A stretch of DNA of 64,000 nucleotides from Methanoculleus formosensis (GTDB lineage Archaea; Halobacteriota; Methanomicrobia; Methanomicrobiales; Methanoculleaceae): the NCBI RefSeq assembly GCF_025384765.1, contig NZ_VHLL01000003.1:228675-292674 (forward strand). The letters are read 5' to 3'. Shown piece after piece: positions 17,587 through 26,298 of this stretch; the stretch's first letter is position 1, and the number at the start of each line of letters is the position of its first letter. Below the pieces are notes generated by a model. The model made no database searches and was not told the origin of the DNA. It was given only the letters and a program-made list of their open reading frames with translations. Both the position numbers and the translations under genes were made by a program.

Positions 17587-20178
17587 ATGTCGCCGTCACA
17601 TCAACTACCCAAAAACTACGATATCGAAGAAGTGGAGACGCGCTGGCAGAGTACCTGGCGGGATGAGGAGAACTATTTCGATCCCGTCTCCTCAAAACCG
17701 CAGTTCATCATCGATACGCCGCCCCCCTACCCCACCGGCAACTTCCATATCGGGAACGCTTTAAACTGGTGCTATATCGACTTCATCGCGCGGTACAAGC
17801 GTATGCGCGGCTACAACGTCATGTTCCCGCAGGGGTGGGACTGCCACGGCCTCCCGACCGAGGTGAAGGTCGAGGAGACCCACGGGATCACCAAGAACGA
17901 TGTACCGCGGGAGAAGTTCCGGGAGATGTGCCGCGACCTCACGCTCACAAACATCGAGAAGATGCGGGCGACGATGCGGCGGCTCGGGTTCTCGACCGAC
18001 TGGAGCCACGAATACATCACCATGCTCCCGGACTACTACAGAAAGACCCAGGCGTCGTTTTTACAGATGCTCAAGGCCGGCGACATCTACCAGAGCGAGC
18101 ATCCGGTGAACTTCTGCACCCGGTGCGAGACGGCCATCGCGTTTGCCGAGGTCAACTACGCTCCCCGGACGACCAAACTCAACTACTTCGACTTCGACGG
18201 CGTCGAGATCGCCACCACCCGGCCTGAACTGCTCGCGGCCTGCGTTGCGGTGGCCGTCCACCCCGACGACGAGCGGTACCGCGGGATGAAGGGGAAGAGG
18301 CTCACCGTCCCGATCTTCGGCCACGATGTTCCGATCATCGAGGACGTCGCGGTCGATCCGGAGTTCGGCAGCGGTGCGGTGATGATCTGTACGTTCGGCG
18401 ACAAGACAGACGTCTACTGGTGGAAGCAGCACAGCCTGGATCTTCGGAAGGCAATCGACCGGCAGGGTGTCATGACCGCGACCGCGGCCCCGTATGAGGG
18501 GATGACGTCGGAGGCCTGCCGGAAAGCGATCCTCGCGGATATGGAGGAGAGCGGGATCCTGAAGCGGCAGGAGGAACTCGAACAGCGGGTGGGAACCTGC
18601 TGGCGGTGCAAGACCCCGATCGAGATCCTCTCGGAGCGGCAGTGGTTCGTCCGGGTCCACCGGGACGATATCATGGATGCGGCACGGAGGGTCTCCTGGA
18701 CGCCGGAGCACATGTTCACCCGGATGGAGAACTGGGCGGAATCCATGGAGTGGGACTGGTGCGTCTCCCGGCAGCGGATCTTCGCGACCCCGATCCCGGT
18801 CTGGTTCTGCACCGCCTGCGGCGAGATGGTCATCCCGGCCGAGGAAGACCTCCCGATCGACCCGACCGTCGATAAGCCGAAGGCCCCCTGCCCGAAGTGC
18901 GGCGGATCGGAGTTCACCGGCGAGAAGGACGTCCTCGACACCTGGATGGACTCCTCGATATCGGCGCTCCACGTCACCGGGTGGGACGGGACCGGTAAAC
19001 CGCCGTACTTCCCGGCGCAACTGCGCCCCCAGGGGCACGACATCATACGAACGTGGGCGTTCTACACGATCCTCCGGGCGAAGGCGCTGGTCGGGAGCCA
19101 CCCCTGGGACGAGATCCTGGTGAACGGGATGGTGCTCGGGGAAGACGGATTCAAGATGAGCAAGAGCAGGAACAACATCATCGCTCCCGAGGAGATCGTC
19201 GGGCAGTACGGCGCCGATGCGCTCCGGCAGTGGGGTGCGGGCGGCGCGGCGACCGGCTCGGACATCATGTTCAGCTGGAACGACGTCGTTGCCGCGTCCC
19301 GGTTCCAGACCAAACTCTGGAACATCTTCCGGTTCGTCATGGGACACCTGGAGAAAGGTGCCGATCCCGAGGCGCCGGTGACGGAACTCACCGACCGGTG
19401 GCTCTTCGTCCGGCTCTCCGAGACGGTCGCGGAGGTCACCGCCGCGATGGAGGGCTACCAGTTCGACCGGGCGCTCAGGGCGATCCGGGAGTTCGCCTGG
19501 AACACGCTCGCCGACGACTACATCGAGATCGCGAAGGGGCGCCTCTATACGGACGACAGCAGCAGGGACAGCGCCTGCAGTGCGCTCCGGACGACGATGG
19601 ACGTTCTCTGCCGCCTCCTTGCCCCGATCATCCCGCACTTCGCGGAGGAGTGCTATCACAACCTCGCCGGGAGAAGCGTCCATGCGGAGGCCTGGCCGGA
19701 CTTCTCATACACCGACGACGAGGCGCGGCGCCACGGCGATCTTCTGGTGAAGACGATCGCGGAACTCCGGCGCTACAAGCACGACAAGGGCATGGCGCTG
19801 AACGCCCCGCTCGGCCACGTGATGATCTACGCGCCGGAACCGGTCGACGACGCCGGCGACGCCGGGCGGGCGCTCAACGCCGACGCCCACTGGTCCACCG
19901 GGACGCCCAGACTCGAAGAGGTCGTGAGCGGGGTGGACTTCAACATGGCAGTGATCGGGCCGACGCTCAGGAAGCAGGCGCGGGGCTTCATGCAGGCCGT
20001 GGAGGCGCTCCCGCCGGAACTGCTCAAGAACCCGCCCGCGACCGTCACGGTCGACGGCGAGGAGATCCCGGTGCCCCCCGCTTCCTTCACGCCGAAGGTC
20101 GCCTACCGGGTGGCGGGAGAAGAGGTGGACGTCCTCACGCTCGGGGACGTCGTCGTGACGATAGGGCACCAGCCCTGA
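17587..20178 (+). CDS. valS: valyl-tRNA synthetase
   Basis: An 863-aa class I synthetase that charges tRNA-Val and edits threonine. The HIGH-type motif is [10 protein letters not shown] (HIGN at 54-57), the KMSKS motif lies at 523-527, and zinc-binding cysteine pairs CWRC, CTAC and CPKC are present. The N-terminus [13 protein letters not shown] is typical of archaeal ValS. The ATG at 17587 is chosen because homology begins there and a TATA-like ACAATATATTT lies about 35 nt upstream (17547-17557). An in-frame start at 17458 would add an unrelated basic tail. It overlaps the convergent tmk by 44 nt. Confidence 0.96.
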   Translation: MSPSHQLPKNYDIEEVETRWQSTWRDEENYFDPVSSKPQFIIDTPPPYPTGNFHIGNALNWCYIDFIARYKRMRGYNVMFPQGWDCHGLPTEVKVEETHGITKNDVPREKFREMCRDLTLTNIEKMRATMRRLGFSTDWSHEYITMLPDYYRKTQASFLQMLKAGDIYQSEHPVNFCTRCETAIAFAEVNYAPRTTKLNYFDFDGVEIATTRPELLAACVAVAVHPDDERYRGMKGKRLTVPIFGHDVPIIEDVAVDPEFGSGAVMICTFGDKTDVYWWKQHSLDLRKAIDRQGVMTATAAPYEGMTSEACRKAILADMEESGILKRQEELEQRVGTCWRCKTPIEILSERQWFVRVHRDDIMDAARRVSWTPEHMFTRMENWAESMEWDWCVSRQRIFATPIPVWFCTACGEMVIPAEEDLPIDPTVDKPKAPCPKCGGSEFTGEKDVLDTWMDSSISALHVTGWDGTGKPPYFPAQLRPQGHDIIRTWAFYTILRAKALVGSHPWDEILVNGMVLGEDGFKMSKSRNNIIAPEEIVGQYGADALRQWGAGGAATGSDIMFSWNDVVAASRFQTKLWNIFRFVMGHLEKGADPEAPVTELTDRWLFVRLSETVAEVTAAMEGYQFDRALRAIREFAWNTLADDYIEIAKGRLYTDDSSRDSACSALRTTMDVLCRLLAPIIPHFAEECYHNLAGRSVHAEAWPDFSYTDDEARRHGDLLVKTIAELRRYKHDKGMALNAPLGHVMIYAPEPVDDAGDAGRALNADAHWSTGTPRLEEVVSGVDFNMAVIGPTLRKQARGFMQAVEALPPELLKNPPATVTVDGEEIPVPPASFTPKVAYRVAGEEVDVLTLGDVVVTIGHQP

Positions 20179-20752
20179 TCTCGTCCGCGATGAACCGGGC
20201 CACCTCCTCTCTTGGAAGCAGCGCATCGACGATGACGAACCTTGAAGGGTCGGCCGCCGCAAGGCCCAGGTAGTTCTCCTGCACCCGCGACAAAATTGCG
20301 GCGTTCTCGAAGTACTCTCTCTTTTTCTCCGGACCGAGCCGTGAGACGGCGTCATCGACGGGGAGAACCAGGAGGAACGTCCGATCGGGCCGGATCGTCC
20401 ACCCCTCGTGAATCCGGCGCAGCCAGGAGAGCGGGTCGGGGATGACGCCGTCGAGGACGACCGGCTGATAGGCGAACCTTGAATCGGCGTAACGGTCGGA
20501 GATGATGAGCCTTCCCTCATTGAGCGCGGGCCGGATCAGGGTATCGATATGCGCGGCGTGGTCGGCGCAGAAGAGCAGCGCCTCGGTGATCGGGTCCATC
20601 CGCTCGGCGATCGCCCGCCGCACCGACTCGCCGACCCAGGTGGCGCCGGGCTCGCGGGTGAAGAGGGGGTCGAGGTCGGCGAGCAGTTCCCGGAGACGGG
20701 CAAGGAGCGTGCTCTTGCCGCTCCCGTCGATCCCTTCGATGGTGATCAGCAC
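20135..20752 (-). CDS. tmk: thymidylate kinase
   Basis: A 205-aa dTMP kinase for DNA precursor synthesis. The P-loop is [11 protein letters not shown] (residues 5-15), the DRY-like motif is [12 protein letters not shown], and TREPG follows the P-loop region. The GTG at 20752 is chosen because GGAGGGG lies upstream, and the start overlaps the stop of the HisA-related gene. Longer in-frame extensions are Arg/Pro-rich shadow sequence. Its 3' end overlaps convergent valS by 44 nt. Confidence 0.92.
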   Translation of the reverse strand: MLITIEGIDGSGKSTLLARLRELLADLDPLFTREPGATWVGESVRRAIAERMDPITEALLFCADHAAHIDTLIRPALNEGRLIISDRYADSRFAYQPVVLDGVIPDPLSWLRRIHEGWTIRPDRTFLLVLPVDDAVSRLGPEKKREYFENAAILSRVQENYLGLAAADPSRFVIVDALLPREEVARFIADEIRAGALSSRRRPRA

Positions 20753-21426
20753 GACCGTCCCCTCCGGAGCCACTCGATCGGCACCGTGCCGCGGTGGACG
20801 GCGGTCGCAACGATCGCCCCGTCGAACCCGGCGTCGGCGAGGAGATGGATGTCGTCGGTTCCCGCGACCCCGCCCCCGTAGAGGAGGCGGCCGGGGTAGC
20901 ACGCCCGCAGGGCTTCGAGATCCTCCCGGTCGAGGCCGCGCTCCGTCCCCACATCGCTGATATTCAGGAGGATGCACCCCTCAAACGAGAACGCCGATGC
21001 CCGGCGGAGCATCTCCGAAGGCTTGATGCCCCAGGGGAGCACCCTGCCCCCTTTGACGTCGATGCTCAGGTAACCGCCCCGGTAGGCTGCGAGATCCTCG
21101 ATCGTCTTCGCCGCCGTCTCGGTGCCGACGACCGGTGTCACGCCGGGTACTGCCGCGCATTCGGCGGGCGACCGGCAGCCCCGATCGAGGTAGCACCGCT
21201 CGACCATCGCGGCACAGCGCCTGACGAGGTCGTCCTGCGGCGCCCTGCCCTCGAGGCTCTCGAGGTCGGCGATGTAGAGATATCGGGGCGCGAGAGCGGA
21301 AAGGTAGGCCTCCGGGTCGGCCGAAGGGGCAAGCCCCCAGGTCAGCGGCCGGTAGCCGGCGCGCATCCCGGACTTTCCGTGCACCACGAGACCGCCTGCC
21401 AGATCGACTGCAAGAATCAGTTCCAT
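20746..21426 (-). CDS. HisA/HisF-related TIM-barrel protein
   Basis: A 226-aa protein beginning MELILAVDLAGGLVVHGK and containing IKPSEMLRRA, LLYGGGVAGTDDIHLL and a phosphate-binding C-terminal strand GAIVATAVHRG. This is the archaeal hisA/hisF-related family, a (beta/alpha)8 barrel distinct from HisA of histidine synthesis. The start at 21426 is chosen over one at 21462 because the family N-terminus begins there. It is divergent from mfnB across only 44 nt and overlaps tmk. A role linked to C1-cofactor synthesis is possible from context but unproven. Confidence 0.78.
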   Translation of the reverse strand: MELILAVDLAGGLVVHGKSGMRAGYRPLTWGLAPSADPEAYLSALAPRYLYIADLESLEGRAPQDDLVRRCAAMVERCYLDRGCRSPAECAAVPGVTPVVGTETAAKTIEDLAAYRGGYLSIDVKGGRVLPWGIKPSEMLRRASAFSFEGCILLNISDVGTERGLDREDLEALRACYPGRLLYGGGVAGTDDIHLLADAGFDGAIVATAVHRGTVPIEWLRRGRSC

Positions 21427-21470
21427 GTCCTCAACGTAACCACTATTAGGGAGAAGGAACATTAATTTCT

Positions 21471-22160
21471 ATGCAATTACTCGTCAGTCCAAGCAGCATT
21501 GAGGAGGCAAGAAGCTCGCTTTCCGCTGACATCATCGACGTGAAAAAACCCTCTGAAGGGTCGCTGGGCGCGAATTTCCCCTGGATCATCCAGGAAATCA
21601 AAAAGATCGCCGGCAGGAAACCGGTCAGCGCTGCAATCGGGGACAATGAGTATAAGCCGGGAACCGCAGCTCTTTCTGCATACGGTGCCGCGCACGCCGG
21701 TGCCGATTACATCAAAGTCGGCCTGATGTTCGACGGGGAAGACCGCGCCCGCGAGGTCATCGAAGCGGTGACCACGGCGGTGAAACGCGATTTTCCCGAG
21801 AGATACGTCGTCATCGCAGCCTATGCCGATTCGGCGAGGATGGGCACGATCTCGCCGTTCGCGATCAGTTCGCTGGTCGCGGATGCCGGGGCCGATATTG
21901 CCATGATCGACACCGGTATTAAAGATGGGAAGAGTCTCTTCGAGTTCATGGACGAAGAGGCACTGACCCGGTTCACCGCACAGAACCGGGAGTTTGGGCT
22001 GCAGACGGCTCTTGCCGGTTCATTGAAGTTCGAGGATCTCGATGCCTTGAAGAGGATCGACCCCGAGATCATTGGTGTCCGGGGGATGGTCTGCGGAGGC
22101 GATCGCGCGATGGCGGTCAGGGCGGAACTGGTGGAGAAAGCAATGATGATGCTCAGGTGA
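21471..22160 (+). CDS. mfnB: (5-formylfuran-3-yl)methyl phosphate synthase
   Basis: A 229-aa enzyme of methanofuran biosynthesis that condenses two glyceraldehyde-3-phosphate molecules into 4-HFC-P. The family features are MQLLVSPSSIEEA, ADIIDVKKPSEGSLGANFPW (active-site Lys) and GVRGMVCGGDR. It is a TIM barrel of the DUF556 family. This is one of the clearest markers that the host is a methanogen. The gene is followed after 3 nt by guaB. Confidence 0.95.
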   Translation: MQLLVSPSSIEEARSSLSADIIDVKKPSEGSLGANFPWIIQEIKKIAGRKPVSAAIGDNEYKPGTAALSAYGAAHAGADYIKVGLMFDGEDRAREVIEAVTTAVKRDFPERYVVIAAYADSARMGTISPFAISSLVADAGADIAMIDTGIKDGKSLFEFMDEEALTRFTAQNREFGLQTALAGSLKFEDLDALKRIDPEIIGVRGMVCGGDRAMAVRAELVEKAMMMLR

Positions 22161-22163
22161 TGT

Positions 22164-23630
22164 ATGTACACCGAGAAGATGCAGATGGAAACAACATTTA
22201 CGTTCGACGACGTGCTCCTTGAGCCCGCCGAATCATGGGTGGAGCCCGCCGATGCCGATGTCAGGTCGCGTTTCTCGCGAAATATTCACCTGACCATCCC
22301 TCTCGTGAGCGCCGCCATGGATACCGTGACCGAGTCGGTTATGGCGATAACCATGGCCCGCGAAGGCGGTATCGGTGTCATCCACCGGAACATGACCGCT
22401 GAAAATGAGGCCGCCGAGGTCAGGATCGTCAAGCAGGCTGAGGACCTGATCGAGCGCGAGGTCGTGGCGGTCGATCCCGCATCCACGGTCACCGACGTGG
22501 AGCGGATCATGCGGCAGTATGGTATCGGCGGTGTGCCTGTCATCGAGAACGAGAAGGTGATTGGGATCGTCAGTCGGAGAGACATCAGGGCGATCCTCCC
22601 GAAACGCGGCGAGGCGAAGATAACCGACTACATGACGAAGAAGCTGATCACGGCCTCCGAGGATATCACGGCGGAGAACGCGCTCGAGACGATGTATGCG
22701 AACAAGGTCGAGCGCCTCCCGGTCGTGGACGCCGATGGGTGCCTGATCGGCATCATCACGATGCGGGACATCCTCGAGAAACGCCAGTACCCCCACGCGA
22801 ACCGCGATGCGAACGGGAAACTCCGGGTCGCCGCTGCGGTGGGCCCCTTCGACTTCAACCGGGCGATGATGCTCGTCGAGGCCGGGGCCGACGCTCTGGT
22901 GGTGGACTGCGCTCACGGCCACAACATGAACGTCGTCAAGGCGGTCGGCGAGATCAAGGCGAGCGTCGCCATCGACGTGGTGGCGGGAAACATCGCGACG
23001 AAGCAGGCGGCCGCGACCCTTGCCGGGATGGTGGACGGGCTGAAGGTCGGTATCGGGCCGGGCTCCATCTGCACGACCCGGATCGTCGCGGGCGTGGGCG
23101 TGCCGCAGGTCTCTGCGATCGCAAACGTTGCCGGGGTGGCGCAGGAGGCCGACGTGCCGGTTATCGCCGACGGCGGTATCCGCTACTCGGGAGATATCGC
23201 GAAGGCGATCGCCGCAGGTGCAGACAGTATCATGGCCGGCAGTCTCTTTGCCGGCACCGACGAGGCGCCGGGGAGGGTCACGACGATCAAGGGCCGGCGC
23301 TACAAGCAATACCGCGGGATGGGATCGCTCGGCGTCATGAGCAGCGGCGAGTCGAGCGACCGCTACTTCCAGAAGAAGGAGTTCGGGAAGACCAAGTTCG
23401 TCCCCGAAGGCGTCGAGGGGGTCACGCCCTACGTCGGGCGGGTCGCGGACGTCATCTATCAGCTCGTCGGCGGCCTGAAGTCCGCGATGGGCTACACGGG
23501 CTCGAAGACAGTGGCGGACCTGAAGAAGAACGGCAGATTCCTCAGGATCACGTCTGCGGGGTACGGCGAGAGCCACCCGCACAACATCATGATCACCGAC
23601 GAGGCACCGAACTACCGCCTCTTCGAATGA
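22164..23630 (+). CDS. guaB: IMP dehydrogenase
   Basis: A 488-aa enzyme oxidising IMP to XMP in GMP synthesis. It starts near TFTFDDVLLEPAESWVEPAD and has two CBS domains at roughly 95-205 (VERIMRQYGIGGVPVIENEK, NKVERLPVVDADG). The catalytic loop GPGSICTTRIVAG holds the active-site Cys, and the flap region is YRGMGSLGVM. The start may be 22164 or the in-frame ATG at 22179. It lies 3 nt after mfnB, so the two are co-transcribed. An oligo-T run follows the stop. Confidence 0.96.
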   Translation: MYTEKMQMETTFTFDDVLLEPAESWVEPADADVRSRFSRNIHLTIPLVSAAMDTVTESVMAITMAREGGIGVIHRNMTAENEAAEVRIVKQAEDLIEREVVAVDPASTVTDVERIMRQYGIGGVPVIENEKVIGIVSRRDIRAILPKRGEAKITDYMTKKLITASEDITAENALETMYANKVERLPVVDADGCLIGIITMRDILEKRQYPHANRDANGKLRVAAAVGPFDFNRAMMLVEAGADALVVDCAHGHNMNVVKAVGEIKASVAIDVVAGNIATKQAAATLAGMVDGLKVGIGPGSICTTRIVAGVGVPQVSAIANVAGVAQEADVPVIADGGIRYSGDIAKAIAAGADSIMAGSLFAGTDEAPGRVTTIKGRRYKQYRGMGSLGVMSSGESSDRYFQKKEFGKTKFVPEGVEGVTPYVGRVADVIYQLVGGLKSAMGYTGSKTVADLKKNGRFLRITSAGYGESHPHNIMITDEAPNYRLFE

Positions 23631-23633
23631 TCC

Positions 23634-23639
23634 TTTTTT
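23634..23639 (+). terminator. oligo-T terminator after guaB
   Basis: A run of six T directly follows the guaB stop (TGATCCTTTTTTA). This fits archaeal U-rich termination. The assignment rests on position only. Confidence 0.35.
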
Positions 23640-23667
23640 ATGGTTGGATCACTAACATTTAGTAAAT

Positions 23668-24291
23668 ATGCTTGAGGGCAGCGAGGTTTCCCGTCTCCTT
23701 GATATCCTGGGAAACCGGAACAGGCGGCGAATAATTGAGCTGCTGAGGCAGAAACCGTGTTTCGTGACCGAGATCTCCGAGCGGCTGGTCCTCAGTCCGA
23801 AAGCGGTGATAGAACACCTCCAGTTGATGGAGCGCGAGCAGCTCCTCATATCTCACCAGGATGAGCGCAGGCGAAAGTATTACTACCTCTCGCATGACAT
23901 CAATGTCATCGTAAACCTGCAGAAGCAGGACGGGGTTACGCTTCCCTCCGTTGACGAGAACCAGAGAACACGATTTGCAAGGAACCTCGAGGTGTTCAGG
24001 AGGATGGTTCGGGCCCACGACGAACTCCTGGATAACCTCGAACAACTGGAGCGGGAGATCGAATCGAGGTTCGGTGAGGTCATGCGCACGCGGGGGAGTC
24101 TCGTCACCGACGACGGGGAGATGGAGATCGTCCTCGCTCTCTCCCACGCCGACCTGCGCCTCGCGGAACTCGAGGAAGTGAGCAGCCTGTCCACGGATGA
24201 GCTGAAACAGAGATTGGGCAACCTCGCACGCAAGGGGGTTGTCGAGCGAATCAACGACCGATACCGGATACGTGGTACACATGGCGAATAA
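23668..24291 (+). CDS. ArsR-type winged-helix regulator
   Basis: A 207-aa protein. The N-terminal ~80 residues are a winged helix (LLDILGNRNRRRIIELLRQK, then FVTEISERLVLSPKAVIEHL), and 110-150 form a coiled coil. A second DNA-binding-like segment lies near the C-terminus (LSTDELKQRLGNLARKGVVE). It probably binds DNA as a dimer. The downstream Hsp20-like gene starts within its last codons, so it may control that protein, as in other methanogen regulator-Hsp20 pairs. The ligand is unknown. Confidence 0.8.
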   Translation: MLEGSEVSRLLDILGNRNRRRIIELLRQKPCFVTEISERLVLSPKAVIEHLQLMEREQLLISHQDERRRKYYYLSHDINVIVNLQKQDGVTLPSVDENQRTRFARNLEVFRRMVRAHDELLDNLEQLEREIESRFGEVMRTRGSLVTDDGEMEIVLALSHADLRLAELEEVSSLSTDELKQRLGNLARKGVVERINDRYRIRGTHGE

Positions 24292-24700
24292 CCCATACGA
24301 CGAAATGTTTCGAGACATCGCGCGGCTGATGGAGCGGATCTTGAGCGAGATGCCCCAGAGCGATCCGAAGATCATCGGATTCACCATCATCGGCGGAATG
24401 CCCGAAGGGGCTTCCTACCCGGATTTTGCCGGGGACGAGGAAGACGAGTCCGATGTCGAGGTGGTCGAAGGGGACGACTGCATCTACATCACCGCGGTTG
24501 CGGATGCCCGGGCGGACGGCGCCCCATACGTCACGTTCCAGGAGGATTCAGTGACCCTCTGCACCGGGGGTGACGAGGAGACGGTCATCGATCTCGACTG
24601 CGAGATCGACGTACTGCACAGTTTCTACAACGTGCAGCACGGCGTCATCGACGCTGTCTGTCGGAAGAAGAGCGCACCGGGCGAGGTCGCCCGGTCCTGA
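24281..24700 (+). CDS. Hsp20/alpha-crystallin-like protein
   Basis: A 139-aa acidic protein beginning MANNPYDEMFRDIARLMERI. The body (DCIYITAVADARADGAPYVT onward) has the beta-strand spacing of an Hsp20-type domain, but the usual C-terminal I-x-I motif is not evident, so the assignment is moderate. The ATG at 24281 is chosen because it gives a natural amphipathic N-terminus and overlaps the regulator gene by 11 nt. A chaperone role coupled to the regulator is inferred. Confidence 0.55.
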   Translation: MANNPYDEMFRDIARLMERILSEMPQSDPKIIGFTIIGGMPEGASYPDFAGDEEDESDVEVVEGDDCIYITAVADARADGAPYVTFQEDSVTLCTGGDEETVIDLDCEIDVLHSFYNVQHGVIDAVCRKKSAPGEVARS

Positions 24701-24831
24701 TACATCTTACTCTTTTGCATCGGACACCTGCGAGGCCTTGCCGGGATCCGGTGCTTTGCCAACCCTGACACCGGGTATGGGACGGGACCGCATACCGGTC
24801 GCGACGGACGGAGCGCCCGGAACTTGTCTTG

Positions 24832-24958
24832 ACTTCGCGCTCTTCGCGTGAGGCTGTATCGTTATCTGCACCTGTTTGCTCACGCGAAGCCGCGAAGAGC
24901 GCGAAATCGGTTATCCAAGAGCGACTCCCCTTCGCGGCTTCGCGTTCTTCGCGTGAGA
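24832..24958 (-). repeat. dispersed repeat family C, copy 1
   Basis: The block is built from CGCGAAG-type words (TTCGCGGCTTCGCGCTCTTC and variants). It shares a long unique middle, CTGTATCGTTATCTGCACCT, with the inverted copy at 33035-33170. It fills most of the 305-nt gap 24701-25005. Several internal inverted repeats of CACGCGAAG / CTTCGCGTG could fold into strong hairpins. Further fragments of CGCGAAG sequence lie at about 24989-25001. Confidence 0.75.
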
Positions 24959-25005
24959 CTGTATTATTATCCCCCCTGCAAGTAACTCACGCGAAGAATG
25001 ATGGA

Positions 25006-25524
25006 TCAGTGAAGGGCTGTATCCACACCGGCATCGCGGAGCGCTTCGATGATTGCCGCCCGGACACCATCCACCGTCTCACCTTCGAGGGCCTCACGGA
25101 GCGCTGAAACTGCCTCCCCGCCGCCGATCGTGCCGAGCGAGCGGGCGGCGCTCCGGCGCACGAACTCGTTCTCGTCGTCCCGCATCCTCCCGAGCAGCCC
25201 GACCCCCCCGGGGTCGCCGAGCAGCCCGAGCCCCTTCGCCGCCATGTAGCGGACGTGATCCTTCTCATCGTCGAGGGCGGCGACGAGGGGCGCATACGCC
25301 TCGCCGTCGCCGAGCAGCCCGAGGGCCTCCGCAGCGCGATACCGCACTCTCCAGTCGCTGTCCGTCAGCAGGGCAATGCAGGCGGGCACGGCGGGTCTCC
25401 CAACCGCGACGAGTCCGTGCATCGCCTCCGCCCGCACGGCCTTCTCCGGGTCAAAGAGCCGTGAGATCAGGGTCTCCAGGTCCGGACGGTCGTCTCCAGG
25501 CCCAGGGGATATGCTATGAGTCAT
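25006..25524 (-). CDS. HEAT-repeat protein
   Basis: A 172-aa protein consisting of four to five HEAT / PBS-lyase-type helical repeats, recognisable as RYRAAEALGLLGDGEAYAPL, RYMAAKGLGLLGDPGGVGLL and RRSAARSLGTIGGGEAVSAL. Such repeats are protein-interaction scaffolds. No catalytic motif is seen. The ATG at 25524 has GGAGTGA upstream. An open frame continues upstream to 25755 but is not protein-like. The partner is unknown. The small membrane protein at 25647 lies just upstream on the same strand. Confidence 0.8.
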   Translation of the reverse strand: MTHSISPGPGDDRPDLETLISRLFDPEKAVRAEAMHGLVAVGRPAVPACIALLTDSDWRVRYRAAEALGLLGDGEAYAPLVAALDDEKDHVRYMAAKGLGLLGDPGGVGLLGRMRDDENEFVRRSAARSLGTIGGGEAVSALREALEGETVDGVRAAIIEALRDAGVDTALH

Positions 25525-25646
25525 GGTTCCGTCACTCCCGCGGCCTACGCCCGGGCGTATATCACACGTTGAGGCGGGTTTGTAATAAGTGCTTGGGGCC
25601 GCCGGGCCACTAGCAGGCGCTGTATCCCCGCGGCCCCTCTCTCCTG

Positions 25647-25772
25647 TCAGGTCAGAAATCCGGAAGCATATATCGCCAGACTCACCAGAACAAAAAGACC
25701 TGTCCCGAGGATGAGCGTCCCCAGAGCATTGAATAAAGGATCGCTCTCGATCCATTTCCCTTGAGCGTGCAT
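25647..25772 (-). CDS. 41-aa single-span membrane protein
   Basis: A short gene encoding MHAQGKWIESDPLFNALGTL and then a hydrophobic helix (GTGLFVLVSLAIYASGFL) before the stop. Support for its being real is a clear TATA box (AAAATATATATA, 25795-25806) centred about 28 nt before the ATG, which places the transcript start at or next to the ATG and suggests a leaderless mRNA. The charged head and single transmembrane helix are typical of small membrane regulators. No family is recognised. It may be co-transcribed with the HEAT-repeat gene 122 nt downstream. Confidence 0.55.
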   Translation of the reverse strand: MHAQGKWIESDPLFNALGTLILGTGLFVLVSLAIYASGFLT

Positions 25773-25792
25773 GGCACCGGATACAGCATCAA

Positions 25793-25809
25793 GGTATATA
25801 TATTTTACC
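25793..25809 (-). promoter_or_regulatory. TATA box of the 41-aa protein gene
   Basis: The minus strand reads GGTAAAATATATATACC, an AT-rich box with GGTA/TACC inverted ends. It lies at the canonical distance for a leaderless start at 25772. The symmetric ends could also be a regulator site. Confidence 0.5.
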
Positions 25810-25986
25810 TGGGAGATAAAAATAAATCCTTCTATATAATCATTTTCAATAGCGATTCCTGCCGGACTACGAGTTTGAGGATTATCGAGGGTTCAGAGCG
25901 GTTTCCCGGTACGCTCCGGGCATGCTGCATGCCGCCTCAGGGAGATGAACCGCTCCGCTGGAAGCCTTCAAGATGAAAGAAAGTGA

Positions 25987-26059
25987 CGCCCAGGACGGAA
26001 TTCGAATCCGTGTCGACGGCGTGACAGGCCGTCATGATAGGCCACTACACTACCTGGGC
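25987..26059 (-). tRNA. tRNA-Asp (anticodon GTC)
   Basis: The cloverleaf has acceptor GCCCAGG/CCTGGGC, discriminator G, anticodon arm ACGGC-CTGTCAC-GCCGT with GTC at 34-36, and T arm ACGGATTCGAATTCCGT. It lies 19 nt downstream of tRNA-Tyr on the same strand, so the two are probably co-transcribed. No CCA is encoded. Confidence 0.95.
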
Positions 26060-26078
26060 ACTCAATGTTTGGGGGTGA

Positions 26079-26185
26079 TCCCGCCTCCCGGATTCGAACC
26101 GGGGACATCGCGGTAGCCGCGCAGTTCGCCCGAGAGCGAAGACCATACTACAGCCGCGCACTCTACCAGTCTGAGTTAAGGCGGG
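26079..26185 (-). tRNA. tRNA-Tyr (anticodon GTA) with intron
   Basis: The acceptor stem is CCCGCCT/AGGCGGG with discriminator A. The C1-G72 pair is the archaeal tRNA-Tyr identity element. The anticodon stem CGCGG/CCGCG encloses CTGTAG and A. A 33-nt intron (26115-26147) interrupts the loop after position 37, the standard archaeal site cut by the splicing endonuclease. The T arm is CCCCGGTTCGAATCCGGG. A TATA-like AAATATTTAAT lies about 35-45 nt upstream (26217-26227). Confidence 0.93.
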
Positions 26186-26298
26186 TCACTGCTCTAATAA
26201 TGTTAGATAGAGTTGTTATTAAATATTTCGCAGAACTCCCGGGGAAGATCGGGATACGGGCATTATTCTTTATATACAACCTCGAATAACGAGTATGT

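Noticed and set aside
18061..19683. 540-codon minus-strand open frame inside valS
   Set aside because: It is fully antisense to valyl-tRNA synthetase and shows no domain.
22233..23582. 449-codon minus-strand frame opposite guaB
   Set aside because: It is the antisense shadow of IMP dehydrogenase, rich in Asp, His and Arg with no motif.
24829..25107. Open frame reading SREAVSLSAPVCSREAAKSA
   Set aside because: It is a translation of the CGCGAAG repeat; the inverted copy at 33 kb gives the same peptide by chance.
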